Notes: generated by a model not told the origin, from the sequence alone. Positions 44,985-57,119 are shown, numbered from the stretch's first letter. The stretch: 64,000 bases of DNA from Hippopus hippopus (GCA_946811185.2 OX328096.1:39816011-39880010); one strand, 5' to 3'. A program made the numbers and translations.

Positions 44985-45274
44985 TTAACTCTACCAAACA
45001 ACAAATTCTTAGACTGGTTCAATTTGAAAGCATTTACAAACAAAAAGTTAAATATGACTCAAATAATGGGATTTATCTCTGAAAGGGTAGAAAACATGAG
45101 AAGAAGAGAAAATCTGCCTGGTTACCAGCATTTTCTCCTTTTCCTCATCTTTTTCTAAAGAAAGGGTAGAAAACATGGGAAGAGGAGAAAATGCTGGTTA
45201 CCAGCATTTTTCTCCCTTTTCCTCATTTTTTTTCAATAGGTATTTAAAAGTCATGCTTGTGTGGTAAGTGTTAA
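44985..45274. repeat. MITE-1 copy with duplicated hairpin
   Basis: 'taactctaccaaacaacaaa' to 'gtggtaagtgttaa'; 'agaaagggtagaaaacatg' and the following stem occur twice (about 45085-45155 and 45163-45235). Confidence 0.7.
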
Positions 45275-45499
45275 CCCTTTACCACACAATCCCTGGTTTT
45301 AACGACCCTGAAGAAGAAGGCTTTTGAAAACATTGTGGGAAAAGGAGAAAATGCTGGTAACCAGCATTTTCTCATTTTTCGACAATGTTTTCTACCCTAT
45401 CAAAAACGGAAATAATCATTTGAGCTTTGTTTCTGTTGGTGTCTGCAAATTCTTTCAATTTGATCGAGTCCAAAATGATGTTGTTTGGTAGAGAGTTAA
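45271..45499. repeat. MITE-1 copy, intact, shares TTAA with the previous one
   Basis: TTAACCCTTTACCACACAAT ... 'ggtagagagttaa', 229 bp, stem at about 45327-45391 with one mismatch (cattttt for cctttt). Confidence 0.85.
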
Positions 45500-45855
45500 A
45501 TAGTGTCACTGCAGATGAGTCTATAGATGTCCACAATGTATTGAATTGTAGGTTCTAGACTTAACAAATAAACATCACTAATACCAAAAGCAACAAGCTA
45601 ACTTAACTACTCGCAGTTTTATGGTCTTATCTAATATCCATGAGTTGAAACAAGTAGTTCTCTTCATTTAGCCCCTTCTTCATGGCCATGTCTGGATACA
45701 TGTGCAGAGAACACAATTAAGAAGAAAGATTAACATGTCCATCTGTCACAGTGTTTTCTGGCCCTTTTTGTAGTACATGACTTTTAATGTGATACCAATG
45801 CTGAAAGAGACTAGAGGGTCCATATTGAAAAACAAATTTTTCTTCGCCCTTATCC

Positions 45856-46050
45856 TACTAAGTAAGTGAAAAGAAACTTTCAAAACTGATAGCAAAAAAC
45901 CCAAGTTTTGTTATTTCAAAGGTATTTTTTGGGAAATGATATCTCCTTATCCGACAGTATAGATCAAAGATCAGACTGCACTTTCTGTGCAGTCTGATTT
46001 TGATCTACACAGTCTGCGAAAGGTCCTAGAGTCGCACTTGGCAGCCTAAG
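45856..46050. repeat. MITE-2 copy
   Basis: Clear hairpin 'gatcaaagatcagactgcac'-'tttct'-'gtgcagtctgattttgatc' at 45966-46009; the ends are eroded ('actaagtaagtgaaaag', 'ggcagcctaag'). Confidence 0.6.
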
Positions 46051-46320
46051 TTCTACTGCTCAGTTCCATGGGCATTCTGTCTTGGCCAATCAAATGCCTT
46101 GTTTTGGAATTTAGACTCAATTTATAATGGTTGGTGAACAAAGGCACCTGGCAGTCTTGATACTGCCACTAGACTGAGATAATATTGATATTATAAATCA
46201 TGAGCACAAAATGATCTAGATCTGGACAGGTGCTGAGTACATTCTCCTGTCATTGCTTACTATATTGTCTTTCCTTCAGTATGGCATTGATCCTGCTGGA
46301 ATTTTGCCCTAGCAAACTTG

Positions 46321-46520
46321 TCAAACTCTTTACTAGATGACAAAACTTCTAACCACACTAAAAGCACTTTGCAGACAGCAAACTCAATGTAGCTCCAATG
46401 ATGGGATCTGTTTTGACAGGGCAGCAAACATTGTAGTAAAAGGAGTAAAACTGATGGTTACCAGCATTTTCTCCTTTGTCCCTAATATTTTCAAAAGCCC
46501 TCTTCTTCAGGGATTATTCA
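46321..46520. repeat. MITE-1 copy, right end eroded
   Basis: 'caaactctttactagatgac' then core 'actgatggttaccagcattttctcc'; ends after 'agccctcttcttcaggg'. Confidence 0.6.
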
Positions 46521-46542
46521 GGGAAGTTACTTTCTAGAATAG

Positions 46543-46669
46543 CCTTTCAATCACATTACGCATTATTTCTTGTGGACTGAACATGTCTGGAAAGAATGTT
46601 CAGTTTGTTTATCTGATGATCCAAGGGATAAGGAAGAAAACTGCCAAAATGTCTTAGTATATCAGTGTG
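46543..46669 (+). CDS. isolated candidate exon, cysteine-rich
   Basis: TTCTAGAATAG| to TGTG|GTAAGT, 127 nt, phase 0 to 1. Reads 'PFNHITHYFLWTEHVWKECS' then 'VCLSDDPRDKEENCQNVLVY' and QC. The C-x2-C with a later N-x-LVY-x-C is reminiscent of the first half of a PHD-type zinc finger, but no partner exon with the second half was found. A candidate exon on the other strand lies 530 bp away, so at least one of the two is probably false. Confidence 0.2.
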
Positions 46670-47200
46670 GTAAGTTACATTATTGATGTTTGACAAAATT
46701 TCTGTATATAGGCAGGCAAATGTGAGAACGTTGCATATATGACAAAAAAAAATCCAAGCAAGGCAACTTCAGAGCTATCATTTTGCAAAAATTTCTCAAT
46801 TGTGTTGATCTGTATACAAGGCGCGCATTACTAGTATCTTCTAGGCAGTCTTGTCTTTATCAACACGTAAGGAGAGCAAATCATATAAGCTTGAGCTTTG
46901 TGTTTTATGGGTTCAAACCACCTGACCTTGACAATGCGCAGTCATAATTGCAAAACCCAAATTCTGTTTGGTTGTATTACCACACTATATTTTTCAGATT
47001 GTTTTCTCATTACTACAGACATCAAAAATATGTGCAAATAGAATTCAAGGGACAAAACCCTTGTCCATACTCTGATACTCCAAATGGAAAAAAAGTTTCC
47101 TTGGTTGATATGACACTTGGATGATCTGTTTTCAAAGGCACTGTTAAATTTACCTCAAGAGGTGAATGATCTAAGAACCAAAGAGTGATGACAGACTTAC

Positions 47201-47467
47201 CATTTGTTGTGGTAGTGTTTTGGACCAGACACGCCATGTCTGGATGCCCGATATGGACTGAGACAGGGGGATGCCTTGTTTCTGTCCCTATCCTGAATTG
47301 TTAATGTCGCCAGTTCGGAATAACAAAAATGTATCAAATTATAAAGAAGGCTGAGTCCATAGTCTGGGTCACTCTTGTATAGAGAAAATTCTTTATTAGA
47401 TATTTCACTTTTTAGTAACACCAACTGTTGGAGTAGACAACTAGTCTTGAATGTAATGAGCTCATAC
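47201..47467 (-). CDS. isolated candidate exon
   Basis: 267 nt between CATCATAG| and AAATG|GTAAGT, 88 full codons with no repeat content. Readable parts: 'YELITFKTSCLLQQLVLLKS', 'DPDYGLSLLYNLIHFCYSEL', 'SPYRASRHGVSGPKHYHNK'. Ends in phase 2 with TG, and the nearest downstream acceptors give a stop, so no continuation is supported. Not recognised. Confidence 0.25.
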
Positions 47468-48269
47468 CTATGATGTTGATTCACAAAACAAAGCTACCTA
47501 AGGACCCATTCTTTCCATGACACTTAAAGTAAGACTGATCTGTACAAGCCCAACCAAACCACCAAAAATAATTGAGCAAAAGTTTGAGTTCCAGATCATA
47601 TTGCTCTGTCACCAATTATAGAACAAACTTTTCTGTCCTATCATTGTTTAATATCAATCCAGATCAGTCTACATTCTGTAAACATTTGCTGTCTCACCAC
47701 ACTCATAACAGCAACAAAGTCCATCATTTAGTCCATTAGTCCAGTTTTGATCCTGATATTCCAGCCCCTAGTTCACACCTCCGCCACTCCTCCACTGGTT
47801 CCTACCTTGACAGACAAACAGCTGATCCAGGTGTGTTTTAACAGGGAAACGGTAGCACAAGGTATCCTCCAATGGAATCGAATTCTCAACTCAGCAATTT
47901 ACCTTTCCCCCCACACCAGATTGTGTAGATTACAACAGCCTGTCACTTTCATTTCCATCCAACCTTCACCTACCCAGTTTTTCTCTCTATCCCTCTCTCT
48001 GTTACATTCCACCACAAACAATACACAACATATTTACTGGAGTTCTTACAGAGAGATACATACCAATTATATCTACCTGTGCACCTCTTACTGGAAAGCA
48101 TATTTTGGAAATGTTACAGACTTTCTTCCATGGATAACCTGTTCCTTCTTAGGCTGGCATACACTGAACAATCAGCATACCTTAACAGCCTTCGTGCATA
48201 ATTTTTTGTATATAGCCAACAGTTTAAATTATCAAGGAAAGCTTCACCAGATTTTCTCTGATCAAAGCT

Positions 48270-48534
48270 TCCCTGGCTATGACCCCTGGCTCAGCCAATT
48301 TCTTTCCGAGGATTGATGATAGTCACTGCGACAGAATTCATTCCTCTCCCACCACTGACCATTGTTTCGACAATGATTATGTGGGAAAGCAGCCAGTGGC
48401 TTGGAAAGAAAAATGTGTGGAGTACTGGTACAAGAGACTCCAGGAAAGCATGGATAGGTGCACTGGCCGCCGCGATATAACTGAAATAATGTTGAAAATG
48501 GCGTTAAACACCATACAATCAATCAATCAATCAA
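48270..48534 (+). repeat. 5'-truncated SINE with 13-bp target duplication
   Basis: tctgatcaaagct at 48257-48269 and 48535-48547. Starts downstream of box B ('cagccaatttctttccgagg'), body as in 21442-21755, 3' end 'gcgttaaacaccatacaatc' then (aatc)4. Truncation plus duplication indicates LINE-type target-primed insertion. Confidence 0.85.
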
Positions 48535-48830
48535 TCTGATCAAAGCTGGAAGTCAGTGACCAAAGACAAAGCCATAATACAATGTCTCTATTTCTTTGAT
48601 TTCTGGAAAAGCTAAAATCTATCAAAAACTTAACAATTAAATCAAAAGAAAGAATTTCAAAAGAAACTCTTTGAAGAAGGTGAAAGACTGAATCTGCAAC
48701 ACAACAGATGTCACAGGGCAAGGAACACAGTCCTAAAATAACAAGCCAGTAGGCAGGCCATAAAGTCATTTCAGAAATGACAAGGCACAATTTACATCGA
48801 TGTGTTGACCATTGTCAGCCTGAACCAAGA

Positions 48831-49056
48831 TTAACTGTTTACCAAATGACAAAATTTAAGACTTGTCCCAATTGAAAGCATTTGCAGGCCACGTATCAAA
48901 TATGCCTCAAACTGTGATTTATCTTTGAATAGCAGAACACATTGTGGAAAAAGGAGAAAAGGCTGGTTACCAGTGTTTTCTCCTTTTCCAACAATGTTGT
49001 CAAATGGCCTTTTTCCTCGGGTCGTTAAAACCTGGGACTGTGTGGTTAAGGGTTAA
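48831..49056. repeat. MITE-1 copy, nearly intact, 226 bp
   Basis: TTAACTGTTTACCAAATGAC ... 'gtgtggttaagggttaa'; core 'aggctggttaccagtgttttctcc'. Confidence 0.8.
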
Positions 49057-49669
49057 ATGGCAAGATTGGAATGCACAGAGTTTGCAATCTGATCTTGAAT
49101 CTAGAATTTACACTATCTACTTCTTTGCTAGATAATCTGACAAAAAAAGCTATAAAATTGCAATATCTGCATCTTAAGTATTGACTGAGAATGTCCTTTG
49201 TATTTATTTAGTACCACAAGGGTAACAAGAAAACTTGTAAAATCAAATGCCCATGAGCAAGCTGGTCAGCCATAATCTATAATCAAGTGTGGTACTTCAA
49301 AGGTATCAATCTGAACTTGAATAAGATTTGATCACAGTACAGAAAGTAGCCAAGAAAATAACATAATAATGTACTGTAAATATGGCAACAAGGTAAGGGT
49401 ATATAATGCAGAAAAAAATGTTCAAAGGAATGAAGAAATACAAAACACTGATTGCACCCTGCAGATCCCAAACCACTCTGCACAGTTCAGAATGAGGCTT
49501 GGTGTACTACTCATAAGCTTTTGGGTTTAATCGATTACATCATAGGCATTAGGCATCTTTAGACAATTGTTTAATTGAAGACACCTGCTTGAAAAAAGGG
49601 GCTTCACTCCTATGGTTTTAACTAAAAGAGGGCTAGTCACAGTTTTTTTGCTCTTGTGTACAGTACAGA

Positions 49670-49715
49670 CAAAGATCAGACAGCACAGAATTTTAGTCTG
49701 ATCTTTGGTCCAATA
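49670..49715. repeat. MITE-2 hairpin remnant
   Basis: 'caaagatcagacagcacaga' faces 'ttagtctgatctttggtcc'. Confidence 0.4.
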
Positions 49716-50237
49716 TTGATAATACCTTGAGATATTTTGACAAGTGATAACTCAACATTCCTACTTCATTAAATTTGTCAACACAAGACAGCACAATGAG
49801 AAGTCCATATCAAGAGGGCCACAATGGCCCTATACTGCTCCACTTGCTAATAAGTACAATCCATACATGCCAAACATTACAATTCTAGGCCAAATGATTT
49901 ATCAAGTTTTCTCTATAAAAGGCTAGGTGAAATTTCTAACTCCAGGGCAATGCCATTATTTAGCGCAGAGCTATAATTACTTGGATCCTGGTAAAGGTCC
50001 ACAAGATAAAGCCATATACCAAACAACACAGGTCTAGGCCATAATTATGGTTATATACAAGATTTTTTAAAGTTTCCTCAATATAAGGCCCCTGTATAAT
50101 AGGCTGGGCCAATTTCAATTCCAGGGCTAAATTTTTAACAAAATCAGATATGATCCACAAGATGAAGCTATGTGTCAAATTTGGTAGCCCTTCACTATCT
50201 AAGCCCATGTAAAACTTATGACTGTCCATGCTGGGCC

Positions 50238-50395
50238 TTCCATTATAGTATCATTTCATAACACATCTTTCATCATAATTATACTCATGACTCACATTCT
50301 CACATCCTTTTCTTTCCTTTCATTACTTCTTTTTTGCGCACTAAATGACCCTAGATGTCGATGCGCCATAAAACACCAAACATTTATTCATTCAT
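50238..50395 (+). repeat. second-family SINE with 13-bp target duplication
   Basis: tccatgctgggcc (50225-50237) against tccatactgggcc (50396-50408). 3' end 'gatgcgccataaaacaccaa' then 'acatttattcattcat'. The front part is unstructured and pyrimidine-rich, so it is probably 5'-truncated. Confidence 0.7.
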
Positions 50396-50522
50396 TCCAT
50401 ACTGGGCCAAATTTGACCCCAAAGCTATAAACTATTTTGGTAGAGGCCAACTAGATAAAGCTACATGCAGGATTTTCAAAGATTTCACGATATGCACTAT
50501 GTGAAAGTTGTGACCACTGGGG

Positions 50523-51436
50523 CATAGGGGTCCGTAGTTTGATTCCTGGCACCCATAGACTATATATTATAAACAAGGGATTTAACTGTATGCAGCCCGT
50601 TACTCACCCCTGGTTACAAAAAACAACGTATCTTTTCTACCCCATCAGTTATTCTCCTATTTCTTACTACAGCTGAGAGCTAAAACATTTTTCTATCAGA
50701 AAAACACAACTGTTTGTCAGTGGCTAATGCAGTTTGGCTGATACATTCGGTCGAACTTGTAAACTCGCTCAAAAATCTGCGCCATTGACACGGGTTCGTA
50801 CATCCGTTTTCAAGATATAAAATGCACTTTAGATCCAATGAAACGCAGCATTAGCGGCACCCACCCTTTAAACATGTTTAAAAATACTACTGACCTATAG
50901 TCTTTATCTTCAATAACGACGAAACGCCTCAGAATTCGTTGAATTTGTGATCCACATTCTTATTTCGAACAGCTGCAGCCATCTTCTGTCATGTGACATT
51001 GTTTGGAACGAGAAATTTCATCGGTTGATATGTACTAACGGTCGTGCATTCAACCAATGAAATTTCGTACAGCTGCTCACACCTTTTTTTCACGTCACAG
51101 TACGCTGACACTGTTTGGAACGAGAAATTTCATTGGTTTATATGTGCGAACGTCAGTATTGAATGTACGAACCCATGTCAATGGCGCAGATTTTTGAGCG
51201 AGTTTACAAGTTCGAGCGAATGTATCAGCCAGACTGCATTAGCCACTGACAAACAGTTGTGTTTTTCTGGTAGAAAAATGTTTTGGCTCTCAGCTGTAGA
51301 AAAAATTAGGAGAATAACTGATGGGGTAGAAAAGATACGTTGTTTTTTTGTAACCGGGGGCGAGTAACGGGCTGCATACAGTTAAATCCCTTGTTTTAGT
51401 CTATGGGTGATAGGAGTCAAACTACAGACCCCTATG
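50523..51436. mobile_element. long-TIR element, copy 2, 8-bp target duplication
   Basis: Same element as 39808-40728; cactgggg at 50515-50522 and 51437-51444. Both ends are complete; the right arm lacks the 'tatactatata' part ('cccttgttttagtctatggg'). Removing it restores the host repeat 'gttgtgaccactggggcagg'. Confidence 0.92.
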
Positions 51437-52013
51437 CACTGGGGCAGGGCTAATTTTGACCCAAGGGCTCTAATTTGAACAAACTTTGGTCCACTAGATG
51501 AGGCTACTTGCGAAATTTGATGGCCCTGGGCCTTCTTGTTAGGGACAAGAAGATTTTTAAATATTTTGCTTTGTAAGACCATGTGAAACTTGTGACCCCT
51601 GGGGCCAGGTGAATTTTGATCCCAGGGCTACAATTTCAAGAATTTGATATAGTCCATTAGATGAAGCTACATGCCAAATACGGTTGCCCCGGGCCTTATG
51701 GTTTCAGACAAGAAGATTTCTACAGGTTTCTATATCAAGTGTTTACCAGAATTAAGATCTTTGAAGGAATTCTGAACAGGACCATAGACGGATCATTTCC
51801 GTGAAGTTTGGTCAAAATTGGATTGGTAGTTCAAGATGATGTTTGGAAAAAAAAAATAAGCACAGGCACAGACTATCAGACAGACAGACACAGAGCAATG
51901 ACATAAGCTTGCTTGCCTTTGGCCAGCTGAGATAGAAAAATTTCTTTAGAATCAGAATAGATCATTCCAATGCCTGAATCCACCTTTGTAGGTTAGGAAT
52001 CTCTTTTTAAAAA

Positions 52014-52868
52014 CAGGAGGGCCATGATGGTCCTGATGTCGCTCACCTGAGCCTTCTGACCATACATGACACATTTCCAATCTCTTCCGAGATATAATGA
52101 CAAACATTCTAACAAACTATTATTGGTACAAGACTTGAAGATATCATCAAGATTAACATTCTGACAAACTTTCATAGGTATTAGACTGAAAATGTGGCCT
52201 GTAGAGCCCACACAAGGTTTTTCTAAGATTTGACCTGGTGACCTAGTTTTTGACTAGATTTGACCATTTTCAAGATTATCCATGATATCTTCAAACATTC
52301 TGACCAATTTTCAAGAGTACTGTACCGAAAATGTGGCCTCTAGAGTATACACAAGGTTTTTCTAGATTTGACCTTGTTACCTAGTAATTGACCCAACATG
52401 ACCAATGTTCGAACACATCTGAGATATCATCAAGACAAACATTCTGACCAACTTTCATTGATACTGGACTGAAAATGTGGTCTCTTGAGGGTATACAAGG
52501 TTTTTCAAAGATTTGACCTAGTGACCTAGTTTTTGACCCAATCTCACCCATTTTTTAAACTCGTTTAAGATATCATCAAGACATGCATTCAAATTTCAAG
52601 AGTATTGTACAGAAAATGTGGCCTGAAGGGTGTACACAAGATTTTTCTAGATTTGACCTAGTGACCTAGTTTTTGATAAAACAAAACCCATTTTCGAATT
52701 TATCTGAGATATTAACAAGACAAACATTCTGACCAACTTTCATTGATACTGGAATGAAAATGTGGCCTCTAGAGTGAACACAAGGTAAAAGTTGACTATG
52801 TGCGACAAACGCTGGACACAGCACAATTGCAAAAGCTCTCCTTGAGCACTTTGTGCACATGTGAGCTA
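52014..52868 (+). mobile_element. HINE-type element, family A, old copy
   Basis: Head 'caggagggccatgatggtcc', arm gctcacctgag (52041-52051), about five 145-bp units, end 'ccttgagcactttgtgcaca' then tgtgagcta. The 3' arm is mutated (acatgtgagc). Confidence 0.7.
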
Positions 52869-53298
52869 CAAGGCAACAAATCCCTACAGTGTGGGATAAA
52901 ACCTAAATACACTTATAATCTAGAAATACGATCCAAATGACTGAAATTTCAATGTTGTGTTATCCATAATACTTCAGCAAAGCCTGCAGCCTAGATCAAA
53001 GATCAACTAAAGCAACAAAAAATGCAAAAGGTGTTTTGAGGGTTAAATGATCCAAATGAAAATCCTGCAGAACAGATATTCAAGACATCAGCAGTACTGT
53101 AGTTGTCCCAGTTCTGTAAACAGATTGTTTTTTTCAAATTCCAGTTAGATCAGACTCATCAAACAAGTATGTCTGTCATGTTATTACAAACACATAGATC
53201 TAACCTTCAAATCTCCTTGACATTCAATAGTACCACTCACCCAATTCCTATTACATTACTACACTGAAGATAGATTACATTCACAGAGTGGAAGTTAA

Positions 53299-53430
53299 AT
53301 GAAGAGAAAAGTTATTAGAGACAGAAAGGATGTATTTTCAGAGTATGTGACATGCTTTGAAAGTGGTATTCTTGATACAGGTACTTGTGTGCTATATGAA
53401 GGAAAGAAGTTACATCAAATTCAGTTATCT
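53299..53430 (+). CDS. weak candidate exon
   Basis: From an ATG (or from TTTTCAG|AG at 53342) to TTATCT|GTAAGA. Reads 'YVTCFESGILDTGTCVLYEG' then KKLHQIQLS. Region otherwise repeat-free. Not recognised, no linked exon. Confidence 0.18.
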
Positions 53431-53676
53431 GTAAGAAAGTTCCCGAAAAAGCACAAGTGTTCTTTTTTTCTCTCTCTCCTATTTTCCTCCCACTCACTGC
53501 TAGACATACTTCTAACAAGTACAAGCCAGTAAAAACAGAATTCCAGTCTCTGCAAGAAACCTTGTATTAGACCATAAGAACTTTTTGCCTTTCTTATAGA
53601 CATTTTCCTCATTTACATGAATGTATATTTTGTCATATCAACAATTAAGAACAATTGAAAACAGTGTCAGAATTGT

Positions 53677-53905
53677 TTAACCCTTTACCACACAATGCCG
53701 ACTTTTAACGACCCTGGGACAGAAGCCTTTTGAAAACATTGTGGGAAAAGAAGAAAATGCTGGTAACCAGCATTTTCCCCTTTTCCCACAATGTTTTCTA
53801 CCCTATCAAAGAAATGTTCCACCATTTGAGCCACATTGAAATTAACATCTGCAAATGCTCTCAATTTGGACAAGGCTAAAATTTTGTCATCTGGTAAACG
53901 GTTAA
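53677..53905. repeat. MITE-1 copy, intact, 229 bp
   Basis: TTAACCCTTTACCACACAAT ... 'ctggtaaacggttaa'; stem at about 53733-53797 with an A for G change in 'aaaagaag' against 'cttttcc' only. Confidence 0.88.
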
Positions 53906-53934
53906 GCAACAGTTACTGCTCTACAATGTTTAAA

Positions 53935-54036
53935 AGATAATTATATTTTCACCATTCAAGCCATATTTAATTTGTCATCTGCAAATGCTTTATATCTAGT
54001 CTAGGCCAGAATTTTGTTGTGTGGTAAAGAATTAAA
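53935..54036. repeat. MITE-1 fragment (long arm only)
   Basis: 'tttaatttgtcatctgcaaa' and 'gtgtggtaaagaattaa'; no stem. Confidence 0.55.
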
Positions 54037-54261
54037 TGATAGTAACTTATTTCATTTCAAAGACTGTCTCTATAATTTGATTGTAAAAGTTTGTTCACCC
54101 TTCAAAACTATGAAGAATCCTTTTTTTTTTGCATCTACTTGGCAAATCTACTTTTTAGGGTTGAAGCATACAGTGCTATGTGCACAGGGAAGAAAAAAAG
54201 GGCTGCACAGGACATCTGCAAACCAAATCATTATTTCTTCATTTCTTTCAGAGAAGGTTTT

Positions 54262-54452
54262 TACATACAACAAAATTTTAAATCTAAACAAATTGAAAGC
54301 AATTACAGGCGATTAATAAAAAGTAATGATGATCATCTGGGAAAGCGCAGAAAATGTGGGAAAAGGAGAAAATGCTGGCTACCAGTACAATGTTTTCAAG
54401 GTTTTCTTCTCCAGTGACATTAAAACTTGGGATTGTTTGGTATAGGATTAAT
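54262..54452. repeat. MITE-1 copy, right stem deleted
   Basis: 'aaaattttaaatctaaacaa', left stem 'gtgggaaaaggagaaaatgc', then the loop joins 'tacaatgttttcaagg' directly. Confidence 0.55.
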
Positions 54453-54513
54453 GAAACAGTAAACCAGAGCAAAATTAACGCCTTAGAAACTGAAAGTGGT
54501 TGTTAAAATAGAA

Positions 54514-55471
54514 CAAGAGTGCCGTCGTCACAATATACGCCGCCACATGGCTGTTATTTCAAGCAGCTAGCTATAGAGACTAAAGTGTTGGAATTTCTAG
54601 CACCTGCCTGGGTAGCTCAATGGATATATTGTGTTACTTGTGATCTAAAAGGTTTACGCACGGACTGATGGATGGACAGACTGACGCACGACGGACTCAT
54701 TGGTCATTGGCTTTGATTAACCAATAAAAATATGAAGTTTCAAGAAATTATGTCCATTAGTTGGAGATACATCGATGAAAAATTAAATTTGACATGAAGC
54801 CCACTTTTTCCATGACACTGCAATAAATTCCAAAACCATGACAATATGCGTTAGGTCACATGATCTGTGATAATCTCATCCAAATCCGTTGAGATATGTC
54901 CAGTAATTAAAGAGATATTGGTGAAAAATGAAATACAACATGAAGCCCCCTTTTTCCATGACGCAGCAACAAATTGCAAAACCTTGACAATATGCGATAG
55001 GTCACATGATGAGATACATTCTGTGAAAATTTTATCCAAATCCGTCAAGAAATGTGGGAGGAGTTGCATTCACAAGAAATGAAATGAAATATAACATGAA
55101 GCCCCCCTTTTCCATGATGCAGCAACAAATCACAAAACTTTGACAATAAGTGATAGGTCACATGATGAGATACATTCTGTGAAAATTTTATCCAAATCCG
55201 TCAAGAAATGTGGGAGGAGTTGCGTTCACAAGAAATGGAATGAAATATAACATGAAGTCCCCTTTTTCCATGGCGCAGGTACAAATCACAAAACCTTGAC
55301 AATATGCGATAGGTCACATAATGAGAAACATTCTGTGAAAATTTTATCCAAATCCCTCAAGAAATGTGAGAGGAGTTGCGTACACAAGAAATGGACGTAC
55401 ATACAGACGGACGAAGGGACGGACGGACGGAGAAGATGACACCAATATATGTCGCCTCCAGCGGCGTATAA
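54514..55471 (+). mobile_element. HINE-type element, family C
   Basis: Head caagagtgccgtcgtcacaa; arm tatacgccgc (54534-54543) is the exact inverse of gcggcgtata (55461-55470), followed by AAAA. About four units of roughly 150 bp ('gacaatatgcgataggtcac', 'attttatccaaatccgtcaa', 'tgaagcccc.tttttccatg') and a 'gacggacgaagggacggacg' tail. Confidence 0.7.
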
Positions 55472-55529
55472 AAACAATGCATGTAGCTGATTGTATAATA
55501 TCGACTGTATTTCCTTTGGCATCTGATAC

Positions 55530-55605
55530 AGAATTACCAGATAAATTGTACTGAAAACTGAAAGAGGACAATGGTTCAAATAGTCAACTGCTTATTTTTC
55601 CAGAA
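55530..55605 (+). repeat. direct repeat, left copy
   Basis: 'aattgtactgaaaactgaaa' and 'caaatagtcaactgcttatt' recur at 56045-56118. Confidence 0.6.
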
Positions 55606-56044
55606 TTACTACTCAAACAAATTGACCTGAAATTGACCTTTATGCAAAGAATAATTAGAGAATGAATATTTTTATCATCGCATATACTCGAACGGTACAC
55701 AAATTCTATTTACAGTAAATGTTGGATTTGACCCTTTCAGTACCATAGTCAAAATAAGAAGCTTTTTGTGAATGACATACATTAAAATCAGACTGCAAAG
55801 AAAGTGCATCTTAGATCTCTGTCACCCGCCACGTATTACCAATTCAAATGAACAAAATCATGTCTATTTCAGATATTTTAAGTATTCTTTAAAGACATGA
55901 TAAATCTATTGGGCGCATAGAGTTGAAAAACATGCACATAGTTCCGCATGCAGACGACAGTAGATGAAGCTAAGTTTGGACAGTAATTCAAGTGTGTAAT
56001 ATATGGTAATAGAGGTCATTTATTTCATGTCAATTTGTTTGAGT

Positions 56045-56118
56045 AATACCAGAAAAATTGTACAGAAAACTGAAAGAGAACAAGGGTTCAAATAGTCAAC
56101 TGCTTATTTTTTCCAGGG
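56045..56118 (+). repeat. direct repeat, right copy
   Basis: 'aattgtacagaaaactgaaa' and 'caaatagtcaactgcttatt'; just before it 'tcaatttgtttgagtaatac' is the inverse of sequence at about 55608-55628. Confidence 0.6.
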
Positions 56119-56229
56119 TAATAAGAACCCCCTAATAAGAGCCTTCCTTGACCTCAAATAGCTATAAACCAGAGTTCATTGATAGTTGTTCTACTTACTA
56201 AATGAATGTAGTTTTGTGAAATATCTCAA

Positions 56230-56435
56230 TTAAACCTGCTAAATAACTGAAGTGAAACTTTCAAGCCAATAGTAATAACCAAAATCATGCTATTTCAAAG
56301 GTATGTTCTGGGGAACGATATCTCTGTATCGGATAGTGTAGATCCAAGATCAGACTGCACGTTTTGTGCAGTCTGATCATGATCTGCACTGTATGCAAAA
56401 GGTTCTTGAGTCACACTTAGCAGCCTAGGGGTTAA
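56230..56435. repeat. MITE-2 copy, TTAA to TTAA, 206 bp
   Basis: 'ttaaacctgctaaataactg' to 'cagcctaggggttaa'; perfect inner hairpin 'gatcagactgcac'-'gtttt'-'gtgcagtctgatc'. Confidence 0.7.
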
Positions 56436-57119
56436 ATGCAGGTAGCTTGTTATGTTAAAATTTGAATACATATTTAAAGTTAATACAGGTTCAGACAAAT
56501 ACTTAAGTTCATTTTCAAATTAAACTTTTAAGAGAATTACTTGGCTTAATCTTTGTTTGAAATGATCAGGTTAATCTCATGCCCTTTCAAATTTTCCTAC
56601 TGTGTACACCTTGACCTGATGAAATTTGTGTGAAATACCCAGAACATCCCAATCATAGAAAGAGTAAACAAAATGTTCTACCCTTTTTACATGTACTCTC
56701 AAGGTTAAAATGGACAAAGACCTATGAAAAAAAAGTTCAAACTTCATTTTCTAAATTCTTTGGCATAAAATAAACGTTGCAAATTTTTGCACATAACAAA
56801 ATTATCTTTCAGGCTAATACTACTTAAGTTTTTCAAGTCTCAAGAACTGGGAATAAGAACACCTTTTCCAAAAATTGCCCAGTTTCAAGTATACATGGAG
56901 AAGTTCAATATGTCTTTCAACACCAAACTATTTGGCAGGTAATGTTCTACAAATAAACTGTACAATCAGTCTTCATCTTGCACTACTTTAGAATTCTTCC
57001 AAACTTCATTTACAGTTGATCTTGGAAAAGGGGTTGAAGTATCAGCCTCTCAAACTAGTATATAGGTGTTCAGTTTGAGTGTTTTCCTCTGATGATGCAG
57101 ATGTTGTGCTACTGTAGTT

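Larger units (their letters stand above)
49811..51935 (+). mobile_element. HINE-type element, family B, with two nested insertions
   Basis: Head caagagggccacaatggccc with arm gctccact (49837-49844); end 'gcttgcctttggccagctga', then gatagaaaaa. Diverged units ('gataaagc.acatgc', 'gggc.aattttga.cccaggg') of about 165 bp. It hosts a SINE at 50238-50395 and a long-TIR element at 50523-51436. The arm family matches the 3' arms agtggagc at 57254 and 58808. Confidence 0.6.

Noticed and set aside
47747..48316. 189-codon open frame on the plus strand
   Set aside because: It begins at TTG, is low in complexity (Ser/Thr/Leu runs) and runs into the SINE at 48270-48534; no domain, splice support or ATG.
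51044..51367. 107-codon plus-strand frame
   Set aside because: Lies across the centre and right arm of the long-TIR element; the equivalent region of the other copy does not keep the frame.
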